The translations under genes were made by a program, and so were the position numbers. Of a DNA stretch of 64,000 nt, positions 1 through 8,899 are shown in pieces. This DNA comes from Arthrobacter sp. FW306-2-2C-D06B (GTDB lineage: Bacteria > Actinomycetota > Actinomycetes > Actinomycetales > Micrococcaceae): contig NZ_CP084560.1 in NCBI RefSeq assembly GCF_021789175.1, positions 992,001-1,056,000 on the forward strand, read 5' to 3'. Numbering within the stretch: position 1 is the stretch's first letter; every line of letters starts with the position of its first letter. The notes under the pieces were generated by a model, which ran no database searches, was not told the origin of the DNA, and saw only the letters and a list, made by a program, of their open reading frames with translations.

Positions 1-153
1 GATCTCGGTGACACCCAGCAAGGGCTCCTCGGCGGTGAAGCTGCGGAGCACGGCGATGGCGTTCTCGAGTACCGAAGCGCCCTTGGAGTCGCCGTTGGAC
101 GCGGTTTCGCTGGAGATTGCACGCGGTTCTGCATGCGGTTCTGCTGGGGTCAT
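1..153 (-). CDS. IclR-family transcriptional regulator (partial, N-terminus only)
   Basis: Reading leftward from an ATG at 153, the first 51 codons encode a polar leader followed by a stretch (VLENAIAVLRSF, then LLGVTEI) typical of the first helix of an IclR winged helix-turn-helix domain. The gene runs off the left edge, so the effector domain is not visible. It lies just downstream of the creatinase gene in the same direction, separated by about 120 bp that hold a 79-bp palindromic repeat. It is a plausible regulator of creatine or betaine genes (inference). Start choice is by the only in-frame ATG seen; no strong ribosome site is obvious. Confidence 0.8.
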   Translation of the reverse strand, partial: MTPAEPHAEPRAISSETASNGDSKGASVLENAIAVLRSFTAEEPLLGVTEI

Positions 154-181
154 GATGGTCACTATATGGCTCTTTTTACTG

Positions 182-260
182 GGACATGCCCAGCCTTCGC
201 CTAGGGCAATGAGCATATGAGTCATATGTCCACTGCTCGGGCGCAAGGCTGGGCATGTCC
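182..260. repeat. 79-bp palindromic repeat, family B, copy 1
   Basis: The ends are a perfect 16-bp inverted repeat: GGACATGCCCAGCCTT at 182-197 and its complement at 245-260. The middle contains CATATGA-g-TCATATG and TATGTCCACTGCTC. Two other 79-bp copies with the same layout lie at 33802-33880 and 34022-34100. It sits between creatinase and the truncated IclR gene, where it could also form an RNA hairpin. The element is most likely a REP/MITE-like dispersed repeat; no transposase is present. Confidence 0.8.
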
Positions 261-274
261 ATTGGAGGTGGGTG

Positions 275-1531
275 TCAGGCGCCGATGATGTTGTATTCCG
301 GGCCGAACGGGAACTTGGTGATGTTCTCTGCGCCGTCTTCACCGACCACCAGGATGTCGTGTTCCCGGTACCCGCCGGCACCCGGCTGGCCGTCGAGGAC
401 CGTGATCATCGGTTCCATGGAAACCACCATGCCCGGCTCCAGGACCGTGTCGATGTCTTCGCGCAGCTCAAGTCCGGCTTCCCGGCCGTAGTAGTGCGAG
501 AGGACTCCGAATGAGTGTCCGTAGCCGAAGGTTCGGTTGGCGAGAAGTCCATGCGAAACATAGATTTCGTTGAGCTCTGCGGCGATGTCCTTGCAGACGG
601 CGCCGGGCTTGATGAGTTCCAGTCCGCGCTTGTGCACGTCCACGTTGATGTTCCACAGTTCCAAGGAGCGGGCATCGGGTTCGCCGTAGAACAGGGTGCG
701 CTCCAGTGCCGTGTAGTAGCCCGAGGTCATGGGGAAGCAGTTCAGCGACAGGATGTCGTGTTCCTGGATCTTGCGGGTGGTGGCCCAGTTGTGGGCGCCG
801 TCCGTGTTGATGCCGGACTGGAACCAGACCCAGGTGTCGCGGATTTCGGAGTCCGGGAACGTCCGGGCGATCTCGTGGACCATGGCTTCGGTGCCGATCA
901 AGGCGACCTCGTACTCGGTGATTCCGGCCGTGATGGCGTTGCGAATGGCCTCGCCGCCGCGGTCGCCGATCCGGGCGCCGTGCTTGATGACCTCGATTTC
1001 CTCGGACGACTTGATCATGCGCTGGCGCATCGCGGCCTGGGCCACGTCCACAAGCGTCGCGCCGGAGAATGCGGCCTGGATCTTGTTGCGGTTGTCCAGC
1101 GGAAGCGAATCGTCCTCCACACCCAGGCGCCGGACGTTGATCCCGCGGGTGCGCAGTACTTCCTGGATGCCGAAGATGTAGTTGTCCCGGCGCCAGTCCG
1201 TGTAGACCAGGTTGTCCCCGTAGCTACGGCGCCACGGCATTCCGGCGTCGATGTTGGCGGTCACGGTGACTGTGTCGTCGGTCGTGACCACCATGGCGTA
1301 GGAACGGCCGAAGTAGGTGAACAGGAAGTCCGAGTAGTACTTGATGGAGTGGTAGCTGGTCAGGACAACGGCGTCCAGTTCCTTCTCTGCCATGATCCGG
1401 CGAAGACCGGCAAGGCGCCGCTCAAACTCCGCGTCGGAGAAGGTCAGGGAGACCTTCTCTCCGTTGTTGAGGACCTTGAGGCGCTCGAGCTTGGTGACGT
1501 CGCTTACGGCTTCATTCTCGGTGATGGTCAT
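275..1531 (-). CDS. Creatinase (creatine amidinohydrolase, EC 3.5.3.3)
   Basis: Hydrolyses creatine to sarcosine and urea; cytosolic, pita-bread (M24) fold. The 418-residue protein aligns along its length with Pseudomonas putida creatinase as I recall it. The active-site histidine and the two glutamates (His232, Glu262, Glu358 there) fall at His247, Glu277 and Glu373 here, a constant offset of 15, within INTDGAHN, ALERTLF and VSMEPM. This distinguishes it from ordinary Xaa-Pro peptidases. The ATG at 1531 is chosen because AAGGA lies about 9 bases upstream; a start six codons earlier lacks a good site. It follows the MHS transporter by 31 bp, so the two are probably co-transcribed as a creatine uptake and cleavage unit feeding sarcosine to the sox genes. 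Confidence 0.95.
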   Translation of the reverse strand: MTITENEAVSDVTKLERLKVLNNGEKVSLTFSDAEFERRLAGLRRIMAEKELDAVVLTSYHSIKYYSDFLFTYFGRSYAMVVTTDDTVTVTANIDAGMPWRRSYGDNLVYTDWRRDNYIFGIQEVLRTRGINVRRLGVEDDSLPLDNRNKIQAAFSGATLVDVAQAAMRQRMIKSSEEIEVIKHGARIGDRGGEAIRNAITAGITEYEVALIGTEAMVHEIARTFPDSEIRDTWVWFQSGINTDGAHNWATTRKIQEHDILSLNCFPMTSGYYTALERTLFYGEPDARSLELWNINVDVHKRGLELIKPGAVCKDIAAELNEIYVSHGLLANRTFGYGHSFGVLSHYYGREAGLELREDIDTVLEPGMVVSMEPMITVLDGQPGAGGYREHDILVVGEDGAENITKFPFGPEYNIIGA

Positions 1532-1562
1532 GGGTGGTGTTCCTTTCAATGGGTGGGTTGTT

Positions 1563-2969
1563 TCAGTCCTGCTGCAGGGGCTTCTTGGAAGTTTCCACAG
1601 CGAAGAGGACCGCGATGAGGGAGATGACGGCGGCCGCCACGAGGTACCAGCCGGGAGCCAGTTGGTTGTGGGTCAGGCCGATGAGGAGGGTTGCCATGAA
1701 GGGGGCGGTGCCGCCGAACAAGGCGTTGGAGAGATTGAAGCTGACGGCGAAGCCGCTGTAGCGGACCCTCGTGGGGAAGAGCTCGGCAAGGAAGCTGGGC
1801 AGGGTGCCGTCGTTGAGCGTGAGCATGCCGCCCAGCAGGATCTGGATCAGGACAATGACCAGGAAGTTGCCGGTGTCGAGGAGCATGAACGCCGGAACGG
1901 TCAGCACCACGAAGAGTACGGAAGCCGTGATGAGCATGCGCTTGCGGCCGAACCTATCGGATGCGATCCCGGTCAGGAAGACGAATCCGATGTAGCTGAG
2001 GAGGGCAATGGTGGTGGCAAGGAACGATTCGGCCGCGCCGAAGTGAAGCTCCTCGGAGAGGTACGTGGGCATGTAGCTGAGGATCACGTAGAACCCGACG
2101 GCGTTGAGCAGCACGGCGCCCGTCGCGATGATGAGCTGCTTGCGGTACGTCTTGAACATCGCGAATGCCGGAGCCTTGACCGCGGTGTCTTTCGCGGCCA
2201 TTTCGCGGAACGCCGGCGTGTCCTCGAGCTTCGTGCGGATGTAGCGGCCGATCAGGCCCATCGGGGCGGCCAGGAGGAAGGGCAGGCGCCAGCCCCATTC
2301 GCCGAGCTGCTCGGCGCTTAGCACCGAGCTGAGCAGTGCCGCGAGGAGGGAACCGAGCAGCAGGCCTGCCGCTGTACTGGCAGGTACGACGGCGGCATAG
2401 AGTCCGCGCCGATTGGCCGGCGCATATTCCACCAGGAAGGCCGAGGCGCCTGCGTATTCGCCTGCTGCGGAGAAGCCCTGGACAACGCGGACGAGCAGCA
2501 GGAGGACCGGTGCCATGACGCCGATGGTGTTGTAGCCGGGGATCAGGGCGATGCAGAAGGTTGCCACGGACATGAGCACGATCGACAGGGAGAGTGCCTG
2601 TTTCCGTCCGAGCCGGTCACCGATGTGGCCCCAGATGAATCCGCCCAGTGGACGGACGAAGAACGAGACGGCAAAGACGCCAAACGTGGCGAGCAGCGCG
2701 GTCTGCCGGTCCGACGCAGGGAAGAAGACGGTCGAGATAATCCCGGCAAGGTAGCCGTAGACGGCGTAGTCGAACCATTCGACGAAGTTGCCGATGAAGC
2801 TTGCAGTGATGACGCGGCGGCGGGTGTCTTTGCTGACCGTGTGGTTGTTGGCGGGCTTTGACGGGCCGCCCGGGGTGGCTGGTGCTTCGGGAAGCTCGCC
2901 GGATCCGCCTTTGGATCCGGCATGAGCGCTTCCCGGGATTGCTGCCACGGAGGATGTTTCGTTTTTCAT
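1563..2969 (-). CDS. MHS-family MFS transporter, probable creatine or methylated-amine importer
   Basis: A 468-residue major facilitator of the metabolite:H+ symporter (ProP/ShiA-like) type. It shows NFVEWFDYAVYGYL in helix 1, the loop 2-3 signature GHIGDRLGRK, a repeat of it at DRFGRKR, and about 12 hydrophobic segments. The cytoplasmic N-terminus of about 50 residues is Pro/Gly/Ser-rich. The ATG at 2969 is used because a longer reading frame would begin inside the upstream operator region. Being 31 bp ahead of creatinase, it most likely imports creatine; sarcosine or betaine are alternatives (inference from context). Confidence 0.85.
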   Translation of the reverse strand: MKNETSSVAAIPGSAHAGSKGGSGELPEAPATPGGPSKPANNHTVSKDTRRRVITASFIGNFVEWFDYAVYGYLAGIISTVFFPASDRQTALLATFGVFAVSFFVRPLGGFIWGHIGDRLGRKQALSLSIVLMSVATFCIALIPGYNTIGVMAPVLLLLVRVVQGFSAAGEYAGASAFLVEYAPANRRGLYAAVVPASTAAGLLLGSLLAALLSSVLSAEQLGEWGWRLPFLLAAPMGLIGRYIRTKLEDTPAFREMAAKDTAVKAPAFAMFKTYRKQLIIATGAVLLNAVGFYVILSYMPTYLSEELHFGAAESFLATTIALLSYIGFVFLTGIASDRFGRKRMLITASVLFVVLTVPAFMLLDTGNFLVIVLIQILLGGMLTLNDGTLPSFLAELFPTRVRYSGFAVSFNLSNALFGGTAPFMATLLIGLTHNQLAPGWYLVAAAVISLIAVLFAVETSKKPLQQD

Positions 2970-2990
2970 GAATCCACCAAGAATTTTGGG

Positions 2991-3007
2991 GTTGCATTCA
3001 ACGCAAC
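2991..3007. promoter_or_regulatory. Candidate IclR-type operator upstream of the MHS transporter/creatinase unit
   Basis: A 17-bp inverted repeat, GTTGC-N7-GCAAC, lies 22 bp upstream of the transporter start. A site of the same size and half-sites (GTTGC-N7-GCAAT) lies in the promoter region of the betaine genes at 13781-13797. The spacing fits a dimeric winged-helix regulator; the IclR protein encoded at the left edge is a candidate. No experimental support is available from sequence. Confidence 0.4.
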
Positions 3008-3063
3008 GCTGTTGCACCAGAATAGATGTGTTGTGCATCACCGTCAAGGGTCTGCGGCTTTCA

Positions 3064-3129
3064 CCCAACTGACTCGCATTAGATGTCGTATTCGGCGCTC
3101 TAAACGACAACTAATGCGAGCTAGTTGGG
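3064..3129. repeat. 66-bp hairpin repeat, family A, copy 1
   Basis: The ends CCCAACT and AGTTGGG enclose nearly perfect arms (CTCGCATTAGATGTCGT against ACGACAACTAATGCGAG) around a GC-rich loop. A second element of exactly the same length, end sequence and layout lies at 57716-57781. It sits in the roughly 300-bp gap between the binding-protein gene and the transporter gene. Probably a REP-type dispersed repeat. Confidence 0.8.
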
Positions 3130-3213
3130 GGAGAGTGGTTGCGGGCCGGGGAGGTGCGGTGCGTCAGTTGCAACACGGTTGCGGTAAGTGAGTAAATCCT
3201 CGTCCCGGAGGGC

Positions 3214-3254
3214 AAAAAGAAGCTCCCCCGGATCCAAGGATCCGGGGGAGCTTC
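3214..3254 (-). terminator. Rho-independent terminator of the betaine operon
   Basis: Perfect 17-bp arms (3219-3235 and 3238-3254, GAAGCTCCCCCGGATCC and its complement) with a 2-base spacer. On the minus strand they are followed by a run of five T. It lies 20 bp after the stop of the substrate-binding protein gene and closes the seven-gene minus-strand operon. Confidence 0.92.
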
Positions 3255-3273
3255 GAAGCAAGCGTCAGAAGGA

Positions 3274-4248
3274 CTATTTGAGCCAGGCGGCCACTACGTC
3301 GGAGTGGGCATCCACCCATTTCTTGGCCGCGGCATCGGGCTTCATGCCGCCTTGGATGTCCGTTGCCACGGAGTTCTGGTCTGCGTTGGTCCACGAGAAG
3401 GCCTTGAGCAGTTTCGCGGCGGGAGAGCCGCTGTCCGCAAACTTCTTGGCCATCACTTTGTTCAGTTTGTAATCCGGGTAGTCGCAGGCCACCTTCTCGG
3501 CGTCGGAATCGCAGCCCGGAGTGTAGGCGGGCAGGCTGACCTTCTTGAGGGGGACCTCGGAAAGGAACCATTGCGGTTCGTAGAAGTACCCCAGGAGCGG
3601 CGTCTTGTTCTTCTCGGCCGTACGGAACGACTGGATCAATGCTGCTTCCGAGCCGGAGAAGACCACCTTGTAGTCGAGGCCCAGGTTCTTGACGAGGGCT
3701 TCATCGTTGGTCACGAACGCGGGGTCGCCGTCCAGCACTTGACCCTTGCCGCCCGATTCGGACGTGGCAAGGATGGACGCGTATTTGTTCAGGTTCTTGC
3801 TGTCCAGGATGTCCGGGTATTTCTGGGCCATCCATGGTGGTACGTACCAGCCGATGTGCCCTTCATTGCCGGTGGGACCAGCGTCCACGGCTACTTTCTG
3901 ATCCGTGATGTACTGCTTTGCGAGGTCCTCGTGTCCCCAGTTCTCCATAATGACGTCGACTTCACCCGACCCGAAGCCTTGCCAGGAAATCTGTTCCGAC
4001 AGGTCCTTCTGGACTACGGTGCAACCGAGCTTGTTTTGGGCGATGTAGCTGTAAACAGCCGCATTTGCCGTGTAGCCCACCCAGGCGTTGAGGGCCACGT
4101 TGACGGTTCCGCAAGGGGTGCTCGATGCACCAGCTGCGGCCGCCTGATTGACTGTTGCGCCGCCGCAGCCGGCGAGCAATAGGGCAGCAGCCACGGTCCC
4201 GGCGAGCGTGGGAATTGTTCGTTTCAACAGCAGTCCAGCTTTACTCAT
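3274..4248 (-). CDS. Glycine betaine/choline ABC transporter substrate-binding lipoprotein (ProX/OpuAC-like)
   Basis: A 324-residue periplasmic-type binding protein anchored as a lipoprotein: a hydrophobic signal segment ends in the lipobox LLAGC near residue 28. The mature part has the OpuAC-type pattern NVALNAWVGY near its start and several Trp/Tyr residues (VIMENWGHED, GYFYEPQWFLSE) of the kind that form aromatic cages for quaternary amines in this family. AGGAG lies about 9 bases before the ATG. It is the last gene of the operon, after its ATPase and permease, and is followed by a strong terminator. Ligand is inferred as betaine or choline from the betA/betB/oxidase neighbours. Confidence 0.9.
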   Translation of the reverse strand: MSKAGLLLKRTIPTLAGTVAAALLLAGCGGATVNQAAAAGASSTPCGTVNVALNAWVGYTANAAVYSYIAQNKLGCTVVQKDLSEQISWQGFGSGEVDVIMENWGHEDLAKQYITDQKVAVDAGPTGNEGHIGWYVPPWMAQKYPDILDSKNLNKYASILATSESGGKGQVLDGDPAFVTNDEALVKNLGLDYKVVFSGSEAALIQSFRTAEKNKTPLLGYFYEPQWFLSEVPLKKVSLPAYTPGCDSDAEKVACDYPDYKLNKVMAKKFADSGSPAAKLLKAFSWTNADQNSVATDIQGGMKPDAAAKKWVDAHSDVVAAWLK

Positions 4249-4306
4249 GGTGGGGTCTCCTTGTTGGGGGCAGTGCGTTGGGGGCAGTGCGTGAGTGTGA
4301 AGGCCG

Positions 4307-6343
4307 TTAGTGGGCGGGTGATTTTCCTGAAGGGACTTTTCGGATGGGGTTGGCTGCGGCGGCCTGCGTCATGCGGTCCAGCAGGATGCCGAGGAAAACG
4401 ATGGCCAGGCCTGCGGCGAGGCCCTTGCCGAACAGGGAACTTTGGACAAAGCCGGCGACGACGTCGTACCCGAGGCCGCCTGCTCCGACCAACGCTCCGA
4501 CTACCACCATGGCGAGGACGTAGATCAGGCCCTGGTTGGCGGCGAGAGCCAGGGATTGCCTGGCCATGGGCAACTGGACCTTGGTGATGACTTGCCAGGG
4601 AGTTGAGCCGCTGGAGACGGCCGCTTCCATGACGGTGGGGGAAATCGCGGCGATGCCGTCGGCCGTGATCTTGATGGCCACGGGCGCTGCGTAGATGATG
4701 CCGGCGATGATGGCGGTGAACCGTGTGGCGCCGAAGAGGCCCAGGAACGGAACCAGGTAGACGAATGCGGGCATGGTTTGTCCCGCGTCCAGCATTGGCC
4801 GCATGAGCTGGTCCACTTTGCTGGACCTGCCCATGGCCACCCCGAAGATGATGCCCAGGACCATGACGACGGCGGTGGCAACGAGGGTGCCTGCCAGGGT
4901 GACCATGGAATCGCTCCACAGGCCCAAATAGATGATCACGGCCAGGCAGCAACCGGTGACGGCTGCCAGCTTCCAGCCTCCGAGGGCAAAAGCCGCAACG
5001 ACGATCACAGCGACCAGGAGGTAGAACGGCGTTTCCGTGAGAAGGGACTGGAACGGGTTCAGGATTCCGTTGGTGACTGCTTCGCGGAAGGACACGGTGA
5101 AGAGGAAGAGATTGGTCTGCAACCATTCGCTCGCGGAGCTCACCCCGCTGACAATGGCCGGGCCGATGTTGAGGTCCTTCGGGAAAGCAGCGGCCCAGAG
5201 CATCGTGCGGGACAACTGGACCATGACGAGTGCCACCAGCAGCGTCGCCGCAAGCAGGATGTACCGGGTTCGCCGCGATATCCGGCGTTTGCGGTTTGCC
5301 CCGGGTTCGGCCCGGCGGCTGGCGGCCGTGGTCACGCGGTCCAGCACGATGGCAAGCAGCACGATCGACAGTCCGGCGTTGACCGCCGTACCGACGTCGA
5401 GCGACTGCAGGGCGCGGATCACCACCTGTCCCAGCCCTGGTGCTGCGATGAGCGCCGCGATGGTGACCATGGACAAAGCAGCCATGGTGCTTTGGTTGAT
5501 CCCCATCACGATGGTGCGCCGAGCGAGCGGGAGCTGCAGGGTGACGAGTCGCTGCAACCCCGTGGTGCCCAAGGAGTCGGAGGCTTCCCTGGTGTTCTCA
5601 GGGATGTTACGGATTCCGTGCGCCGTCAGCCGGATGAGCGGCGGCACCGCGTAGATCACGGTGGCGATTACCGCGGAGGCAGGGCCGATCAGGAAGATGA
5701 GCGCCAAAGGAGCCAGATAGACGAACGTGGGGAGGATCTGCATGAAGTCGAGGACCGGAGTGATCACTCGGGAGACTCTCCCGGAGATCCCGGCCAAGAC
5801 TCCGAGTGGAAGCCCGATCAGGAGGCTGAACAGCACGGCGGTGATCACGAGGGCGAAGGTGTAAGCCGCTTCCACAAACAGCCCCTGCAGGCCGAAGAAC
5901 ACGAAGGCCGCCGCAGTCAGCAAAGCCACCCGGGCGTTGCCCACGGCGAGCGCGATCCAGCTGAGCAGCGCGACCGTTCCCAGCCAGCCGATTTCCGGCA
6001 AGCGAAGCCCGGTGGAGCTCGCGGCGAAAATGCCGATGAACAGATTGGCGACCGCGTCGACGGCGGCCCGGAGCGGAGTGAAGACGTACTGGAAAACGGG
6101 ATTGTCGGCCCGATTTGAGGCGACCCAGGCATTGAATTGATTGAGCGAGCGGTGGAGGTCAGTCAGCTCCGACGCCGGCAGCGTGAGGGTCGCCGTGCCG
6201 TGGAGGAACAGGAATCCAACGAGCCAGATGACGCCGGCCCCGCCCAGGATCAGGGTGCGGCGGCTTGGCCGTTTGCGCGGTGCGCGGACGGAAACGGGAC
6301 CGGTGTGAACCGGGGCGCGATCGCGAACGAGCGTGGACATCAT
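4307..6343 (-). CDS. Double-domain betaine/choline ABC transporter permease
   Basis: A 678-residue membrane protein with two complete ProW-type permease domains in one chain. The first is roughly residues 165-350, with a loop around the EASDSLG segment; the second is roughly 485-660, with the matching EAAVSSG segment. Most OpuA/ProU systems use one such domain per chain as a homodimer, so this is a fused heterodimer-equivalent. The start overlaps the ATPase stop as ATGA (6340-6343), indicating translational coupling; a second Met follows immediately. A longer reading frame exists upstream but lies inside the ATPase gene in another frame. Inner membrane, working with the neighbouring ATPase and lipoprotein. 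Confidence 0.9.
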   Translation of the reverse strand: MMSTLVRDRAPVHTGPVSVRAPRKRPSRRTLILGGAGVIWLVGFLFLHGTATLTLPASELTDLHRSLNQFNAWVASNRADNPVFQYVFTPLRAAVDAVANLFIGIFAASSTGLRLPEIGWLGTVALLSWIALAVGNARVALLTAAAFVFFGLQGLFVEAAYTFALVITAVLFSLLIGLPLGVLAGISGRVSRVITPVLDFMQILPTFVYLAPLALIFLIGPASAVIATVIYAVPPLIRLTAHGIRNIPENTREASDSLGTTGLQRLVTLQLPLARRTIVMGINQSTMAALSMVTIAALIAAPGLGQVVIRALQSLDVGTAVNAGLSIVLLAIVLDRVTTAASRRAEPGANRKRRISRRTRYILLAATLLVALVMVQLSRTMLWAAAFPKDLNIGPAIVSGVSSASEWLQTNLFLFTVSFREAVTNGILNPFQSLLTETPFYLLVAVIVVAAFALGGWKLAAVTGCCLAVIIYLGLWSDSMVTLAGTLVATAVVMVLGIIFGVAMGRSSKVDQLMRPMLDAGQTMPAFVYLVPFLGLFGATRFTAIIAGIIYAAPVAIKITADGIAAISPTVMEAAVSSGSTPWQVITKVQLPMARQSLALAANQGLIYVLAMVVVGALVGAGGLGYDVVAGFVQSSLFGKGLAAGLAIVFLGILLDRMTQAAAANPIRKVPSGKSPAH

Positions 6344-7374
6344 GCCGCAACTTCCGTGCTGCGGATGACCGACAAGATGCTGTCGCGGTCGATCTGGCCG
6401 GTGATCTTGCCCGAGTCTTGCACCAGCACAGGACACGATGAGTTCATGACTGTCGGGATGGCGTCGCGGATGATCATGCCTGCGCTCAGGACGGGAGCAT
6501 CCCCGGGAGTGCCCAAAGCTACAGGATCGGTGATCCATTTGAGCGTCAGGACATCCGCGCGGGGTACTTCGGAGACGAAGTCGGCAATGTACTTGTCCGC
6601 AGGCGATCCGACGAGATCATCCCCTGTGCCGCATTGGACCGTCTCCCCGTTCCGCATGATCAGGATGCGGTCCCCGAGTTTGAGAGCTTCGGAAAGGTCG
6701 TGGGTGACGAACACCATCGTCTTGCCCATCTCCTTGTGCAGCCGGATGACTTCCGCCTGCATATCGCGCCGGATGAGCGGGTCCAGGGCAGAGAACGGTT
6801 CGTCAAAGAGGATGGTGTCCGGATCGCCCGCCAGGGCGCGGCCGAGTCCGACGCGCTGTTGCATTCCGCCGGAGAGTTGGTCCGGGAAATGCTGTTCGTA
6901 ACCCTTGAGGCCTACGAGCTCGATGATTTCGCGGGACCTGGCGTAGCGCTCGTTCTTGGCGGCGCCACGGATCTGCAGCCCGTAGGACACGTTGTCCAGC
7001 ACGGTGCGGTGCGGCAGGAGGCCGAAGTGCTGGAAGACCATGGACATTTTCCGCCGGCGCAGCTCCCGAAGCTCGCCGGTTCCTGCCTGCATCACGTCCT
7101 TGCCGTCCACGAGGACGCTCCCCGACGTCGGTTCGATCAAGCGGGTGAGGCACCGGATCAGGGTGGACTTTCCTGATCCGGACAGGCCCATGACGACGAA
7201 CACCTCGCCCTTCGCGACGTCGAAGTTCATGTCGCGTACCGCGGCATTGCACCCGGTGCGTTCAAGCAATTCGGCGGAGCCCAAGCTCGAGAGTTCGGGG
7301 TCCTTGGGGATCTTTTCACCTCCGGGTCCGAAGACCTTCCAGAGGTTGCGCACTGATATGTCAGGATTGCTCAT
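6340..7374 (-). CDS. Glycine betaine/choline ABC transporter ATP-binding protein (ProV/OpuAA-like)
   Basis: A 344-residue ATPase with Walker [11 protein letters not shown]-loop, signature [15 protein letters not shown], Walker [14 protein letters not shown] and switch His in VTHDLSEAL. The N-terminal segment before the core and the C-terminal region after about residue 270 resemble ProV/OpuAA, where the tail carries CBS-like sensing domains; here one such region seems present. The start ATG at 7374 overlaps the betB stop as ATGA. The gene energises the double permease encoded next. The choline/betaine family is assigned from sequence type and operon. Confidence 0.92.
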   Translation of the reverse strand: MSNPDISVRNLWKVFGPGGEKIPKDPELSSLGSAELLERTGCNAAVRDMNFDVAKGEVFVVMGLSGSGKSTLIRCLTRLIEPTSGSVLVDGKDVMQAGTGELRELRRRKMSMVFQHFGLLPHRTVLDNVSYGLQIRGAAKNERYARSREIIELVGLKGYEQHFPDQLSGGMQQRVGLGRALAGDPDTILFDEPFSALDPLIRRDMQAEVIRLHKEMGKTMVFVTHDLSEALKLGDRILIMRNGETVQCGTGDDLVGSPADKYIADFVSEVPRADVLTLKWITDPVALGTPGDAPVLSAGMIIRDAIPTVMNSSCPVLVQDSGKITGQIDRDSILSVIRSTEVAA

Positions 7375-8891
7375 TGCTGTACTCCTGCCTGTGACGGCTC
7401 GAACCAATGGCTGGGCCCGGGGCTGATGTTTTGCCAGATGTGCTTTGTTTCTCGGTATTCGGCCAAGCCCGCGAGCCCCAGTTCGCGGCCATTGCCTGAC
7501 TGTCCGAAGCCGCCCCATTCGGCTTGCGGGACGTACGGGTGGTAGTCGTTGATCCAGACCGTTCCGTGACGCAGCGCTTCGGAGACCCGCTGGGCTTTCG
7601 AAGCGTCTGCCGTCCACACGGCGCCGGCCAGTCCGTAGACCGTGTCGTTGGCCAGCCGGACGGCCTCTTCCTCGGTGGTGAATGTTTCCACCGTCATGAC
7701 GGGGCCAAAGGATTCCTCCTGCACCACGCGCATCGAGGTGGTGCAACCGTCCAGCACGGTGGGCGGGTAGAAACTGCCACCGGCCAGCGCCGGGCTGTCC
7801 GGAATGAAGCCCCCGCACAGCAACCGGGCGCCCTCCGCAATCCCGGCCTGCACGTAGGCGTGGACCTTGTCCCGGTGGGCCGCAGAGATCAGCGGGCCTG
7901 TCTGGGCTTCCTGGTCGAAGGGGCCGCCCAGCCGGATCTGGCGTGCACGGCGGACTACTTCGGCCACGAACTCCTCGTGAATGGATTCTTCGACAATGAG
8001 CCGGGCCCCGGCCGAGCACACCTGGCCGGAATTAAGGAAGACGGCCGTCAGGGCGTTGTCGATCGCGGCTTCCCGGTCGGCGTCCGCGAACACGACGTTC
8101 GGGTTCTTGCCGCCGAGCTCAAGCGCCACGCGCTTGACCGTCTGCGCCGCGGCCACCATGATCCGCTTGCCGGTTTCCAGGCCGCCCGTGAAGGAAACAA
8201 GATCGACCCGCGGATCCGAGCTAAGTACCGCCCCCACCTCGGGTCCCGTTCCCGTCACGAGGTTCGCGACGCCGTCGGGCACGCCGGCTTCCCGCAGCGT
8301 CTCCATGAGCAGAATGGACGTCGAAGGCGTCAACTCACTGGGCTTGAGGACAAAAGTGTTCCCGGCCAAGAGTGCCGGCGCAACCTTCCACGAAGCTTGC
8401 AAAAGCGGGTAGTTCCACGGCGTGATGAGACCGCAGACGCCTACAGGCGCATGGACGACCCGGCTGATGGCGCCCGGCCGGCCGGTATCGATCACGCGGC
8501 CCGCATCCGTTCCTGCCACGCTGCCGTAGTAGCGGAAGCAGGCTATGACGTCGTCGATGTCGTATTCGGCTTCGACCAGGCGCTTGCCGGTATCGAGGGC
8601 TTCGGCCGCCGCGTAGCCGGCTTTGTCCCGCTGCAGGAGCCCGGCCACGCGGAGCAGGATCGCGCCGCGTTCCAGCTCGGGCGTGTTCGGCCAGTCGCCG
8701 TCGTCGAACGCCTTCCGGGCGCTCGCCACCGCGGCCTGGGCATCGGCCGAGGTGCACTCCGCGACGTCGGCAACGTGCGTACCGTCCGCCGGGCAGCTGA
8801 TGCTCCGGATGCCCCCGCTGGACTGCTGCCACACGCCGCCGACGTAGCTGCCGCGCACCGTGTGGATCTGTGAAAGTTGTGGGCTGTTCAT
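7371..8891 (-). CDS. betB: Betaine aldehyde dehydrogenase (EC 1.2.1.8)
   Basis: A 506-residue NAD(P)-dependent aldehyde dehydrogenase that oxidises betaine aldehyde to glycine betaine. The oxyanion Asn160 (TPWNYPLL), general base Glu258 (ALELGGKNP) and nucleophile Cys292 ([10 protein letters not shown]) are all present. The C-terminal half keeps the family pattern EESFGPV. AAGGAG precedes the ATG and merges with the stop of betA 8 bp upstream, so the two genes are tightly coupled. Other aldehyde dehydrogenases of amine catabolism are close relatives, but the choline dehydrogenase next door supports BetB. Confidence 0.93.
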   Translation of the reverse strand: MNSPQLSQIHTVRGSYVGGVWQQSSGGIRSISCPADGTHVADVAECTSADAQAAVASARKAFDDGDWPNTPELERGAILLRVAGLLQRDKAGYAAAEALDTGKRLVEAEYDIDDVIACFRYYGSVAGTDAGRVIDTGRPGAISRVVHAPVGVCGLITPWNYPLLQASWKVAPALLAGNTFVLKPSELTPSTSILLMETLREAGVPDGVANLVTGTGPEVGAVLSSDPRVDLVSFTGGLETGKRIMVAAAQTVKRVALELGGKNPNVVFADADREAAIDNALTAVFLNSGQVCSAGARLIVEESIHEEFVAEVVRRARQIRLGGPFDQEAQTGPLISAAHRDKVHAYVQAGIAEGARLLCGGFIPDSPALAGGSFYPPTVLDGCTTSMRVVQEESFGPVMTVETFTTEEEAVRLANDTVYGLAGAVWTADASKAQRVSEALRHGTVWINDYHPYVPQAEWGGFGQSGNGRELGLAGLAEYRETKHIWQNISPGPSHWFEPSQAGVQQ

Positions 8892-8899
8892 GCCGCTCC

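Noticed and set aside
275..1531. Xaa-Pro aminopeptidase
   Set aside because: The same M24 fold, but the full-length match and active-site layout are those of creatinase, and sarcosine genes are nearby.
4264..4291. Short direct repeat TTGGGGGCAGTGCG x2 between permease and binding-protein genes
   Set aside because: Only 14 bp, two copies, probably simple slippage with no clear function.
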